In this document: positions 25,806 through 34,626 of the stretch, piece by piece
Layout: every line of letters starts with the position of its first letter
How positions within the stretch are numbered: position 1 is the first letter of the stretch
NCBI GenBank assembly: GCA_943788165.1
Contig: CALSPF010000001.1
Coordinates: forward strand, 1 to 64,000
Source of the DNA: an uncultured Flavobacteriaceae bacterium
Lineage (GTDB): Bacteria > Bacteroidota > Bacteroidia > Flavobacteriales > Flavobacteriaceae
Direction: 5' to 3'
DNA: 64,000 nucleotides
The notes under the pieces: generated by a model
Told to the model about the DNA's origin: nothing
Seen by the model: only the letters and a program-made list of their open reading frames with translations
Database searches by the model: none
Position numbers and translations under genes: made by a program

Positions 25806-27405
25806 GGGTTTCGATCAAATCCCAGTTGGCCCGTAAACTCAAGACCTCTTTAAGGTAAACAACTTGTTCGGGTTGGCGTTTCTCTAAATAATTTCCAGTG
25901 TCCCATTTACCATTGTTATTTACGTCCTTGACATACCTAATCTGGTAATCATTGGGCAATAAGAATTCAATTGTATAATTGTCCTCGTTGTTTTGATGAA
26001 CCTTCCGTAGCACCTTTCCATTGCGGTCAATGATTTCAAAGAAATAAGGGATGCTTCGATCTTTCCGGTCAATGGTCAGAAAGAGTGTGCCATATTTTTC
26101 GATGGCTTGCGTTCGTGCACTGTGCATCAAGGTGTCATTGGTCGCGCCCAAGAAATCAGTAACGGCATTCGGTAAAAGTTGGATGCGGTAAAAATCGTTG
26201 GGTACTTTTTCAAAAGAGACGTAGACGCGATCTTTGTTTTCGTCTAAACGGGTACTAAAATCAACCTCAAGAGTGTCAATGTCGAAAATCTGAATAAAGT
26301 CCTCGTTTATTTCCTGAACAGGCAGATTGCTTTCAATGGTTAAGGTGTCTAAAAAATGAAGGATTTTCCCATTTTTTGGTGTCAAGGAAAGTTGAAGGGA
26401 ATCTTTCTCCAGTTTATAAGGCTTCAATATGATTGTGCGAATAGAGTCCAGCTCTTCTAGTCCAATCACCAAAGAGTCCAGTTCTTTTTGAGGCTGAAAC
26501 CAATAGTGAAGGGTGTCTTTTTTGCGGTCTCTGGTGAAGAATCCATTGGATGTTTCTGCAAAGAGGGAATCAAAAATAATTTGTTGCTCACCCACTTCAC
26601 CAAAGTAGCCAAATTCTAAATGATGGTCGTTAACAACACGTGGTCGTCCCCATCGGAAAGCAGCTTTTTCCATGAATAAAAAGGGAAAATTCAGCGAATC
26701 TTCTGGCAAACGAATGGGCTTTTCAAAAAAGCCAATCTTGTCCAGACCTTGGTCATACAGATAGTTTTTTCCCACATCTTGAATCGCTAAAAATGCGTAT
26801 TCCCCCGGAGCTAAACTTTGTAAATTAAAGTAAATACTGTCCAGTGTATTCCCCACATAGAGGGGTTTGTTGAGGTAAATGGTGGAGTCGGTATAGGTCG
26901 AATCAATAGGATATAAATGAATTGAAACTCCCTTTAGCGAATCGATTTCATAGGCATCCATCACATTACCAGAAAGGCGAAGTGAATCGAGGTAGGCGCC
27001 AGTGGAGAATGTGTAATTGAAAAAGGGTAACGGGTTTTCTTCGTTGTAATCTTTAATGGCCGATCCAAAATTAAAGGTATAAGTGGTGTTGTTTCGTGGG
27101 GGTTCCTCAAAACGAATTTCCACTTTTTTGCTAACAGTTCCCTCGGGTAAAATTTTATAACTACTGGTTTCTAAAGGGGGAGAAACAATCAGTTGGTTCG
27201 CGATATCGCTCAGCTTAATGTATTCATCGAAAACCATAACTACCCGTTCAGCATCAAAATTAACCGATTCAAGGGGAGGATTAGCATTCAATAAAACGGG
27301 GGGTATGCTGTCTTTTGCTCCACCAGTGGGCGTTCCTCTTTTGGCGCATTGTGTGGTCGATACAATGCAGAGGATTAGCGTAATGAGGGCGAGTGTTTTT
27401 CGCAT
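25792..27405 (-). CDS. Ig-like domain lipoprotein
   Basis: A 537-residue lipoprotein, signal MRKTLALITLILCIVSTTQC with lipidation at Cys20. The mature start KRGTPTGGAKDSIPPVLLNANPPLESVNFDAERVV is the typical opening of a Bacteroidota Big_5 (Ig-like) domain found in many flavobacterial envelope lipoproteins. Further beta-rich regions follow and include NGKWDTGNYLEKRQPE, a calcium-dockerin-like turn near the C-terminus. It likely sits on the outer membrane in a structural or gliding-related role, but function is unknown. It is followed on the same strand by nothing close, and comF begins about 30 bases upstream of it. Confidence 0.85.
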   Translation of the reverse strand: MRKTLALITLILCIVSTTQCAKRGTPTGGAKDSIPPVLLNANPPLESVNFDAERVVMVFDEYIKLSDIANQLIVSPPLETSSYKILPEGTVSKKVEIRFEEPPRNNTTYTFNFGSAIKDYNEENPLPFFNYTFSTGAYLDSLRLSGNVMDAYEIDSLKGVSIHLYPIDSTYTDSTIYLNKPLYVGNTLDSIYFNLQSLAPGEYAFLAIQDVGKNYLYDQGLDKIGFFEKPIRLPEDSLNFPFLFMEKAAFRWGRPRVVNDHHLEFGYFGEVGEQQIIFDSLFAETSNGFFTRDRKKDTLHYWFQPQKELDSLVIGLEELDSIRTIILKPYKLEKDSLQLSLTPKNGKILHFLDTLTIESNLPVQEINEDFIQIFDIDTLEVDFSTRLDENKDRVYVSFEKVPNDFYRIQLLPNAVTDFLGATNDTLMHSARTQAIEKYGTLFLTIDRKDRSIPYFFEIIDRNGKVLRKVHQNNEDNYTIEFLLPNDYQIRYVKDVNNNGKWDTGNYLEKRQPEQVVYLKEVLSLRANWDLIETLTVE

Positions 27406-27432
27406 AGGGTGTAAAAGTAAAACAATAATCTG

Positions 27433-28125
27433 TTAATCTCTATAGGCAATGGTCGCAATACTTAGTTCAAGCCTAGAATCTGAAAATAAAAGGGAACTGC
27501 AAGCATTTAGCGTTGCTCCGGTGGTGTAGATATCGTCGATCAAAAGATAGTGTCCAGCGGCTAGTTTTTTAGCAGGATTAAAGGCAAAAGCATTTCCAAC
27601 AACTTGGGCGCGATCTCCTTTTGTTTTGGAAAGTGCTGGAGTATTTTTTGTGCGAACAAGCGCATCTTTACAATAGGGAATTCCACTAGAGGCGCTCAGC
27701 GATGTTCCAATAAGATCCATTTGGTTGAAGCCGCGTTTTCGTTTTCGCTTGGCGTGCAATGGAACGCCAATAATCCCATCGAAAGAGACTTTTTTTTCGG
27801 TGATAATTCCTGCCATTTTCTGACTAAAAAAGTGACCAACCCTTTTGTTTCCTTTGTACTTCAATTGATACAACAAGCTTTCAATGCATCTGTTTTTGTT
27901 GAAAAAGTAGAGTGAGAATACTTCTTTCAAGGCTGGATTTAAACCCATTTTATAAAGTAATTTTGCTCCATGCTGTAAGTGAAAATAGGTCAAGTGTAAG
28001 TCGAGCTCACAAGGAAAAAAAATGATTTTTTGTGTAGCAAAAAGTTCTCTTCCGCAGCCCAAACACTGTTGGGGAAAGACAAGGGAGAAGACCTCATTCA
28101 GCAGGCGAAGAATAACATTAAGCAT
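27433..28125 (-). CDS. comF: ComF family phosphoribosyltransferase-like protein
   Basis: ComF proteins are linked to DNA uptake in naturally competent bacteria. The 230-residue product has an N-terminal double-zinc region with CLGCGRELF (one CxxC pair) and a later Cys in FFPCELDL. A phosphoribosyltransferase fold follows, with RKRGFNQMDLIG and the PRPP loop HYLLIDDIYTTGATLNAC (near residues 190-207). Only part of the usual zinc-binding Cys set is seen, a minor departure. It is divergent from glyS. Confidence 0.88.
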   Translation of the reverse strand: MLNVILRLLNEVFSLVFPQQCLGCGRELFATQKIIFFPCELDLHLTYFHLQHGAKLLYKMGLNPALKEVFSLYFFNKNRCIESLLYQLKYKGNKRVGHFFSQKMAGIITEKKVSFDGIIGVPLHAKRKRKRGFNQMDLIGTSLSASSGIPYCKDALVRTKNTPALSKTKGDRAQVVGNAFAFNPAKKLAAGHYLLIDDIYTTGATLNACSSLLFSDSRLELSIATIAYRD

Positions 28126-28164
28126 TTCAATACGATTTGGTTATCACAAAATACGAAAAAGGGT

Positions 28165-28172
28165 TATTTTTG
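28165..28172 (+). promoter_or_regulatory. -7 promoter box immediately upstream of glyS
   Basis: TATTTTTG matches TAnnTTTG and ends four bases before the ATG of glyS. Given usual spacing, transcription would start at or within the start codon, giving a leaderless mRNA. Confidence 0.45.
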
Positions 28173-28176
28173 TCCC

Positions 28177-29706
28177 ATGACAGATTTTAAAAAGATCATT
28201 TCCCACGCAAAAGAATACGGTTTTGTATTCCCTTCAAGTGAAATTTACGATGGACTAAGTGCCGTTTACGACTATGCTCAAAACGGGGTAGCCCTAAAGA
28301 AAAACATCCGTGACTATTGGTGGAAATCCATGGTACAACTCCACAGTAATATTGTGGGAATAGATGCAGCCATTTTTATGCATCCAACCACCTGGAAAGC
28401 CTCAGGACATGTCGATGCGTTTAATGATCCCTTGATCGACAATAAGGATTCCAAAAAGCGCTACCGTGCAGATGTTTTGGTGGAAGACTATTGTGCAAAG
28501 ATCGAAACGAAAATCGAAAAAGAAGTTGCCAAGGCGACAAAACGTTTTAGCGAGAGTTTTGATAAGGAACAATTTGTCGCAACCAACCCTCGTGTAGTTG
28601 GTTACCAAGAAAAGATAAACACCATCCTCAAGCGATTGGGACAGTCCCTCGAAAAAGAGGATTTAGCGGACGTTAAGAATTTAATCGAAGAGTTGGGAAT
28701 TGCCTGTCCAGAATCTGGTTCACGCAACTGGACCGATGTCAAACAATTCAATTTAATGTTCGGCACCAAGCTGGGGGCTTCGGCCGACTCGGCCATGGAT
28801 TTGTATTTACGTCCAGAAACGGCACAAGGAATTTTTGTCAATTTCTTGAATGTGCAAAAAACGGGACGTATGAAAATTCCTTTTGGAATTGCACAAACAG
28901 GGAAAGCATTCCGAAATGAAATTGTGGCCCGCCAATTCATCTTTCGTATGCGTGAATTTGAACAAATGGAAATGCAATTTTTTATTCCACCTGGTACGCA
29001 GAAAGAATGGTATGAGCAATGGAAGCAAACCCGATTGAACTGGCATTTGTCCTTGGGAATGGGCGAAGAAAATTATCGCTTCCACGATCACGAAAAACTA
29101 GCGCACTATGCCGATGCTGCTGCAGACATAGAATTCAAGTTTCCCTTTGGTTTCAAAGAACTGGAAGGAATCCATTCTAGAACCGATTTTGATCTTTCGA
29201 GTCATGAAGAATTTTCTAGGAAGAAGCTACAGTATTTCGATCCTGAGCGCAATGAAAACTATGTACCCTATGTGGTCGAAACTTCGGTTGGTTTAGACCG
29301 TATGTTTTTAGCGGTGTTCTCTTGGGCACTGCGCGAAGAAACCCTAGAGGATGGAAGCAGTCGTACCCTCTTAAAATTGCCTGCTGTATTGGCGCCAACC
29401 AAAGTAGCCGTTTTGCCATTGGTCAAGAAAGATGGGCTGCCGGAATTGGCCAACGAAATTGTTGACAACCTTAAATGGGAACACGCCACTGCCTATGATG
29501 AGAAAGATGCTGTTGGTCGTCGTTACCGTCGTCAAGACGCTTTGGGAACTCCCTTTTGTATTACGGTAGATCACCAGTCCTTGGAAGACAAAACGGTTAC
29601 CCTTCGCGACCGAGACAGTATGCAGCAAGAACGCGTTGCTATTGCGGACCTCCCTAAACTATTGGATGAGAAATTCAATATTAAGCACTGGTTACAGAAA
29701 ATTTAA
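28177..29706 (+). CDS. glyS: Glycine--tRNA ligase (eukaryotic/archaeal alpha2 type)
   Basis: A class II aminoacyl-tRNA synthetase that charges tRNA-Gly. The 509-residue protein begins MTDFKKIISHAKEYGFVFPSS. Motif 1 lies around LYLRPETAQGIFVNF. Motif 2 is FRNEIVARQFIFRMREFEQME and motif 3 is the ETSVGLDRMFLAV stretch. A C-terminal anticodon-binding domain starts near APTKVAVLPL. Single-chain alpha2 form, not GlyQ/GlyS. The frame stays open upstream to 28030 inside comF, but family similarity and the promoter box fix the ATG at 28177. The stop overlaps the convergent gene by four bases. Confidence 0.97.
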   Translation: MTDFKKIISHAKEYGFVFPSSEIYDGLSAVYDYAQNGVALKKNIRDYWWKSMVQLHSNIVGIDAAIFMHPTTWKASGHVDAFNDPLIDNKDSKKRYRADVLVEDYCAKIETKIEKEVAKATKRFSESFDKEQFVATNPRVVGYQEKINTILKRLGQSLEKEDLADVKNLIEELGIACPESGSRNWTDVKQFNLMFGTKLGASADSAMDLYLRPETAQGIFVNFLNVQKTGRMKIPFGIAQTGKAFRNEIVARQFIFRMREFEQMEMQFFIPPGTQKEWYEQWKQTRLNWHLSLGMGEENYRFHDHEKLAHYADAAADIEFKFPFGFKELEGIHSRTDFDLSSHEEFSRKKLQYFDPERNENYVPYVVETSVGLDRMFLAVFSWALREETLEDGSSRTLLKLPAVLAPTKVAVLPLVKKDGLPELANEIVDNLKWEHATAYDEKDAVGRRYRRQDALGTPFCITVDHQSLEDKTVTLRDRDSMQQERVAIADLPKLLDEKFNIKHWLQKI

Positions 29707-30290
29707 AAACGTTTTCCAATCGCAAAATTAATTCTTGGATAGGCTGTCCCTTCTTTATAAGCACTGCCTTTTTCAAAAATGAAAAAGCGTCCTACTCCCA
29801 GATGTATTTCAAAGCTGTAGTTTTTTCGATTGACCCATTTTCGTCCAATGAGTGCTCCCCCGGCTAGTCCAAAAAAATTGGCTTCATCGAAGATTTCGTA
29901 ATTTTCGCTGTAAAGATCATAAACACCTTCCGTTACGCTTAAAAAAGGCTGTACAAAGAAGCCAGAATTAGGCGCTTTATTTGCACGAAAATATAGTCGG
30001 TAATAAGGAGAAATTTCAAAGCTTTCGAAACGATAACCTTCATAATAAGAGCGGTCGAAATTAAAAAAAGCACTCATCCCCCAACTGGAGACATCATCGA
30101 TAAAATGTTCGTAAGCAAGGTCAATTCCCGGCAAAACAATGAGTTGAAAGATGTCTAGTCGAATTTCATGTTTTGACTGAATACTGTCTTTGGACCTTTC
30201 CTCCTGTCCGTTTACGTAGAACATACCAAAAAACATCAAGCAGAAAAAGAGCAATTTTTTAACGTGCAGTAGGTTGAATAAAGTGTTCAT
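29703..30290 (-). CDS. Outer-membrane-type secreted protein (DUF3575-like)
   Basis: A 195-residue exported protein. The signal peptide covers about residues 11-28 (KKLLFFCLMFFGMFYVNG) before QEERSKDS. The mature part consists of alternating beta strands (IRLDIFQLIVLPGIDLAYEHF, YYRLYFRA, GGALIGRKWV) and ends in IGKRF with a C-terminal Phe, as outer-membrane barrels do. The opening strand and the overall size resemble the DUF3575 family; I hold that assignment with moderate confidence. Function is unknown. Confidence 0.7.
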   Translation of the reverse strand: MNTLFNLLHVKKLLFFCLMFFGMFYVNGQEERSKDSIQSKHEIRLDIFQLIVLPGIDLAYEHFIDDVSSWGMSAFFNFDRSYYEGYRFESFEISPYYRLYFRANKAPNSGFFVQPFLSVTEGVYDLYSENYEIFDEANFFGLAGGALIGRKWVNRKNYSFEIHLGVGRFFIFEKGSAYKEGTAYPRINFAIGKRF

Positions 30291-30355
30291 AGTTTTGAAA
30301 ATAAAGATTAAAATGACATTTAAAGATAGAAAACAAATCTGTATTTTAGTAAAAG

Positions 30356-31120
30356 ATGAAAATCATTTCGTACAACGTTAACGGTATCCGAGCCGCCCTC
30401 AAAAAAGATTTTGTGGACTGGTTAAAAGCAGCCAATCCTGATGTCTTGTGTTTGCAAGAAACGAAAGCCATGGAAGAACAGGTCGACATGACCGAAATTG
30501 AGGCTTTGGGCTACAAACATTACTGGTTTTCTGCCAAGAAGAAAGGTTATAGCGGTGTCGCCATTTTAAGCAAAATTACTCCAAAACATGTGGAATTTGG
30601 AACAGGAATTGATCATATTGATTTCGAAGGAAGGGTCATTCGTGCCGACTTTGAACACTGCTCTGTCATAAGTTTATACCTCCCTTCTGGAACCAATATG
30701 GCACGTTTGGAGCATAAGTTTATGTTTATGGATGATTTCAAAGCGTACATTGACCAGCTCAAAAAAGACATTCCAAACTTGGTCATTTGCGGCGATTATA
30801 ACATTTGTCATGAAGCCATAGACATACATGACCCCGTTCGTAATAAAAATGTTTCGGGCTTTTTGCCCGAGGAACGTGCTTGGTTGGACGGATTTCTTGA
30901 CAGTGGATTCATCGATTCTTTTCGCTCCTTTAATCCAGAATCTCACCACTACAGTTGGTGGAGTTATCGAGCAAATGCTCGAGCAAACAACAAGGGTTGG
31001 CGAATCGATTACGCCTTGGTCAGTACTCCCTTAAAAGAGAAGATGAATCGAGCCTATATTTTACCTGAAGCACATCATTCTGACCATTGTCCGGTTGTCG
31101 TAGAATTAACCCTAGAATAA
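30356..31120 (+). CDS. xth: Exodeoxyribonuclease III
   Basis: A base-excision repair AP endonuclease and 3'-5' exonuclease of 254 residues. The EEP-fold catalytic residues are visible: YNVNGIRAA (Asn7), LQETKAM (Glu33), CGDYNICH (Asp and Asn), WRIDYALVS and SDHCPVV (Asp-His). Standard length for the short ExoIII group. It is followed after 21 bases by the OmpA-like lipoprotein gene, so possibly co-transcribed. Confidence 0.96.
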   Translation: MKIISYNVNGIRAALKKDFVDWLKAANPDVLCLQETKAMEEQVDMTEIEALGYKHYWFSAKKKGYSGVAILSKITPKHVEFGTGIDHIDFEGRVIRADFEHCSVISLYLPSGTNMARLEHKFMFMDDFKAYIDQLKKDIPNLVICGDYNICHEAIDIHDPVRNKNVSGFLPEERAWLDGFLDSGFIDSFRSFNPESHHYSWWSYRANARANNKGWRIDYALVSTPLKEKMNRAYILPEAHHSDHCPVVVELTLE

Positions 31121-31141
31121 ACAAATAGATAAGTTCATTTC

Positions 31142-32077
31142 ATGAAAAAAATAGTCCTATTCCTTCTTTTCCCATTTGTTACAAGTTGCGTATCCTCGAA
31201 AATGTTTAATGAGATAGAAGACCGCTATGCAAACTTAAAGGTGGCACATGTCAACTTAGAAGACGAGCACAAAGACCTGATTAAAAATTACGATTCTTTG
31301 CGTTACCACTATGGAGAATTGGTTGGTCAATATGAAAAACAAAGCCAATTATTGGCCACAACTTCGGGAACTTTGGTTACGCTACAAGATGCCTATAGCG
31401 CCTTAGAACAAAACAGCAGCGAAGCCTTGCAAGCCAGCATTGAAACCAACAGGGGCTTGTTGGAAGATATTCAAATCAAAGAAGGAGAATTGTTGGACGA
31501 ACGAGGTCGCTTAGATTCTTTGAGAAACGAATTGTCTTCCCGCTCTGCACGAGTGGAAGAACTCGAAGGGCTAATCTCGGAGAAAGAAGCCATTATGGGG
31601 ACCTTAAAAAACACTTTGGCCAACGCGTTAAACAGCTTTGAAGGCAATGGCCTCTCTGTGGAACAACGCGGTGGAAAAGTATACGTTTCTATGGAAAATA
31701 AACTCTTGTTCCAATCGGGTAGTTGGACGGTTGGAAGTACAGGAAAACAAGCACTAAAGCAATTGGGAAGTGTCTTGGCAGCCAATCCAGAGATCGCTAT
31801 CTTGATTGAAGGACATACCGATACCGATCCTTATATTGGCAATGACAACCTGAGTGGAAACTGGGATTTATCGACCAAGCGCGCTACCGAAATTGTAAAA
31901 TTACTGTTAAAAAATAAAACCATTAAACCAGAAAACTTGACTGCAGCTGGTCGCGGAGAACACCTTCCGTTGGCCTCCAACAAAGCAGCAGCAGGAAAAG
32001 CTAAAAACCGTCGAATCGAAGTGATTTTAAGTCCTAAATTGGACAAAATTGCTGAATTACTCGAGCGGGTTGACTAA
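31142..32077 (+). CDS. OmpA-family peptidoglycan-binding lipoprotein
   Basis: A 311-residue outer-membrane lipoprotein. MKKIVLFLLFPFVTSC gives lipidation at Cys16. Residues 25-165 are heptad-rich and predict a long coiled coil (DEHKDLIKNYDSLRYHYGEL, LDERGRLDSLRNELSSRSAR). Residues 180-305 form the OmpA C-terminal domain, with IEGHTDTDPY, LSTKRATEIVKLLL and AAGRGEHLPL, which binds peptidoglycan diaminopimelate. It thus bridges envelope layers. It lies between xth and the aldo/keto reductase gene, with gaps of 21 and 7 bases. Confidence 0.92.
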   Translation: MKKIVLFLLFPFVTSCVSSKMFNEIEDRYANLKVAHVNLEDEHKDLIKNYDSLRYHYGELVGQYEKQSQLLATTSGTLVTLQDAYSALEQNSSEALQASIETNRGLLEDIQIKEGELLDERGRLDSLRNELSSRSARVEELEGLISEKEAIMGTLKNTLANALNSFEGNGLSVEQRGGKVYVSMENKLLFQSGSWTVGSTGKQALKQLGSVLAANPEIAILIEGHTDTDPYIGNDNLSGNWDLSTKRATEIVKLLLKNKTIKPENLTAAGRGEHLPLASNKAAAGKAKNRRIEVILSPKLDKIAELLERVD

Positions 32078-32084
32078 TTAATTT

Positions 32085-33122
32085 ATGGATTATACTGTAT
32101 TACCTTCTACTGACATTAAGGTCAGTAAACTTTGCTTGGGCACCATGACCTTTGGCAACCAAAACACCGAAGCAGAGGGACATGCCCAAATGGATTATGC
32201 CCTTGAACGCGGCATTAATTTCTTCGATACCGCAGAATTGTATCCCGTTCCTGCCACACCAAAAACCTACGCCGATACAGAACTTATCATGGGGAATTGG
32301 TTCAAGAAAACTGGGAAAAGAGATCAAATTGTTCTGACGTCTAAAATTGCCGGCTCAGGCGATTATACGGCACACATCCGCGATCATGAACACTTCAGCC
32401 CAAAACATTTACGCGAAGCAGTAGAGGGCAGTTTAAAGCGTTTGCAAACCGGTTATCTTGACTTATATCAATTGCATTGGCCCGAAAGAAAGACCAATTT
32501 TTTTAGTGTACGTGGGTATAGAAATCACCCAGATAATGACCCTTGGGAAGATAATTTTGAAGAAATCTTGGCAACCTTAGCCACCCTAATTGAGGAGGGA
32601 AAAATTAAACAGATTGGCTTGTCCAACGAAACTCCTTGGGGAATTATGCGTTTTGTTGAATTGGCCAAACAGGGTTATCCTAAAATGATCACGGTTCAAA
32701 ATCCCTATAACTTACTCAATCGTTTGTTTGAAGTGGGGAATTCTGAAGTGTGTATGCGTGAAGATATGGGGCTATTGGCCTATTCACCGCTTGGTTTTGG
32801 TCGACTAACGGGGAAGTACCGAAATGGAATGCCTGAAAACTCTCGGTTTAAATTGTTCCCAAATTTAGCTCGATTCAATGGTGAGAATAGCATTAAAGCT
32901 ACCGAGTCTTACTTCCAAGTAGCCCAAGAATTCGGAGTTTCACTTACGCAAATGGCGCTAGCCTTTGTGACCAGTCGCCCGTTTGTGACTGCCAATATTA
33001 TTGGGGCTTCGAGCTTGGGTCAATTGAAAGAAAATATTGATTCCATTGAGCTAAACCTAAGCAAAGAAATGCTTAAAGCCATCGAAAAGGTGCAAGAAAG
33101 TATTCCAAATCCTGCACCTTAA
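32085..33122 (+). CDS. Aldo/keto reductase (Tas-like)
   Basis: An NADP(H)-dependent oxidoreductase of 345 residues with the TIM-barrel AKR pattern. Catalytic residues can be seen as FFDTAELYP (Asp, Tyr), VLTSKIAG (Lys) and LYQLHWPERKT (His). IKQIGLSNETPWG and the C-terminal NIIGASSLGQLKENI cofactor-binding segment match E. coli Tas and related reductases. Substrate unknown. The gene follows the OmpA-like gene by seven bases, and its stop overlaps the end of a glycosylase remnant on the other strand. Confidence 0.92.
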   Translation: MDYTVLPSTDIKVSKLCLGTMTFGNQNTEAEGHAQMDYALERGINFFDTAELYPVPATPKTYADTELIMGNWFKKTGKRDQIVLTSKIAGSGDYTAHIRDHEHFSPKHLREAVEGSLKRLQTGYLDLYQLHWPERKTNFFSVRGYRNHPDNDPWEDNFEEILATLATLIEEGKIKQIGLSNETPWGIMRFVELAKQGYPKMITVQNPYNLLNRLFEVGNSEVCMREDMGLLAYSPLGFGRLTGKYRNGMPENSRFKLFPNLARFNGENSIKATESYFQVAQEFGVSLTQMALAFVTSRPFVTANIIGASSLGQLKENIDSIELNLSKEMLKAIEKVQESIPNPAP

Positions 33123-33460
33123 GCAAGGGCTTTGGCAATTCTAGTTTTTAAGTGCGGAAGCACATGGGTTTTAAACCAAGTATTTTTGGCCTGCCAGATA
33201 TTGTTTCTTGGTCAGGGGTGGGGCAAAACAAAGTATTGGGGTAAATAGTTGGTAAAATTTTCCACTCGCTCAGTTAGTGTGCTTTTTGTTTCTTCTTGTA
33301 GGTAGTAATCTTGTGCATATTTTCCAACGAGTAAAATAAGTTTCACCTGTTTAAGTTCTGCAAGTAGTAGAGGATGCCATTGGGGCGCACATTCTTTTCG
33401 TGGGGGTAAATCCCCCGATTTTCCTTTCCCGGGATAACAGAAGCCCATAGGGATTAAAGC
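33119..33460 (-). pseudogene. Uracil-DNA-glycosylase-family remnant
   Basis: The minus strand encodes LALIPMGFCYPGKGKSGDLP, PRKECAPQWHP and LPQYFVLPHP, all signatures of the bacterial UDG-like family (COG1573-type). An in-frame TGA (33212-33214) stands where the conserved HPSPRN motif needs Ser (TCA). The frame then continues PRNNIWQAKN to a TAA at 33119. The N-terminal half, with the first iron-sulfur/active-site region, is missing. Its place is taken by the lipoprotein gene whose stop lies at 33460. Loss of the 5' half plus a nonsense codon means it is inactive. Confidence 0.82.
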
Positions 33461-34146
33461 TAGTTGTAGCGGATATCATCTAAAAGTTCTTTTAGCAACC
33501 CTCCTTGATCAATCCAGTTTTTCTCTTGAGTTGTGCTAACTGTGCGAGAAATATTTTTCACCATGAAGTCTGCATTATTTTCGATGGCGTAAGTCATAAA
33601 ACCATCGATATAAATTATATTTTCTTCATTGTCCTGTAGGGTCACTTTTACATCAGGCAATGCTTCATTGGTAAGGGTAATCCCGTTTGTTGGACTAGGT
33701 GTAATTCGAAACCATAAGGATTCATGTACCTCAAGTTTCTCATCATCTACCGTGGAAAAACGGATTTGAAGATTAGTGCTTTCTTTTGGAAAAGAAACTG
33801 AGCCATTGTTGACGGGTAACCAGCTTGATCCGCTATTGATACTGTACGCTAAATTTGTAGAATAGTCCTGAGGATTCACCACATTGACTAATGCATCGGT
33901 GTGTTGTTCAATGGTTATTGCCAGCTCTTCAGAAAGTTTTTCACTCAGTTGTAAGCTTATTATTGCTGGATTACCCTCTACAACTTCAACAGAAGGGGAA
34001 CTAACTGATAAACGGGTATTTAAATTCATAAATACGGGTTCCACCACTTCAGGAGTTTGGGTTTCTGGTGTTGGAGTAGGTGTTTCTTTTGAACAAGAAA
34101 GCGTCAAAATGAAAAGAAATGCAGCAAAGGTTTCTCTTGTTTTCAT
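33460..34146 (-). CDS. Lipoprotein with Calx-beta-like domain
   Basis: A 228-residue lipoprotein. The signal MKTRETFAAFLFILTLSC lipidates Cys18, followed by a Pro/Thr-rich linker (PTPTPETQTPEVVEP). Residues 48-168 resemble a Calx-beta domain: SVEVVEGNPAIISLQLSEKL, VSFPKESTNLQIRFSTVDDE and the KLEVHESLWFRIT strand. The C-terminal 50 residues are unique. Surface or periplasmic role unknown. Its start overlaps the stop of the upstream DUF6438-like gene (ATGA), so the two are coupled. Its 3' end abuts the truncated glycosylase remnant, suggesting that this pair replaced the 5' half of that gene. Confidence 0.75.
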   Translation of the reverse strand: MKTRETFAAFLFILTLSCSKETPTPTPETQTPEVVEPVFMNLNTRLSVSSPSVEVVEGNPAIISLQLSEKLSEELAITIEQHTDALVNVVNPQDYSTNLAYSINSGSSWLPVNNGSVSFPKESTNLQIRFSTVDDEKLEVHESLWFRITPSPTNGITLTNEALPDVKVTLQDNEENIIYIDGFMTYAIENNADFMVKNISRTVSTTQEKNWIDQGGLLKELLDDIRYN

Positions 34147-34595
34147 AAGCTGGGGTTAAGTAGGTTAGTTTTTTTAATCAGTATGTCTAAATAGGTCAGA
34201 AGGGGTGTAAGTTTTTTTGGGATATGCTGAGAGCCATTAATCGCAATGGTGTTACTGTTAAAATGAAGTTTTATTTTTTGAAGATCTAGCTCCCCTTTCC
34301 TCCCATAAAAAACGTTGAATTGCTCTCCAGATAGAAGTTTGAGTTTGTGATTTAATTCTTTCTTTACCTTAGTGGAGAGTTTAATCGAAGTTGTTTTTCC
34401 CTCTTTAATGAATATAAGAAAGATTGCATTTCGTTCTTCTTTAAAATGCATACTATAAGAATCACAATTTCCTAAACAAGGAGATTTATCGAGTGATAAG
34501 GCTGTTATTTTTTTGTTTGATGCGCAGGAAAGCTCATCAGTATAAGGATACCGCAAAGTAGATTTTTCATGGAGTAGAATAGATTTAGGGATCAT
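34143..34595 (-). CDS. DUF6438-like protein
   Basis: A 150-residue protein. ITALSLDKSPCLGNCDSYSMHFKEE (near residues 30-54) looks like the DUF6438 signature, in which a Cys pair in the PCxGxCxxY form precedes a beta strand. The N-terminus MIPKSILLHEKSTLRYPYTDELSCASNKK is not a clean lipoprotein signal, although such proteins are often lipoproteins, so the true start could lie elsewhere or the signal may have been lost. Function unknown. It is translationally coupled to the Calx-beta-like lipoprotein. Confidence 0.6.
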   Translation of the reverse strand: MIPKSILLHEKSTLRYPYTDELSCASNKKITALSLDKSPCLGNCDSYSMHFKEERNAIFLIFIKEGKTTSIKLSTKVKKELNHKLKLLSGEQFNVFYGRKGELDLQKIKLHFNSNTIAINGSQHIPKKLTPLLTYLDILIKKTNLLNPSL

Positions 34596-34626
34596 GTCTA
34601 CTTTAAAGATACAGTTTTTTTATTTC

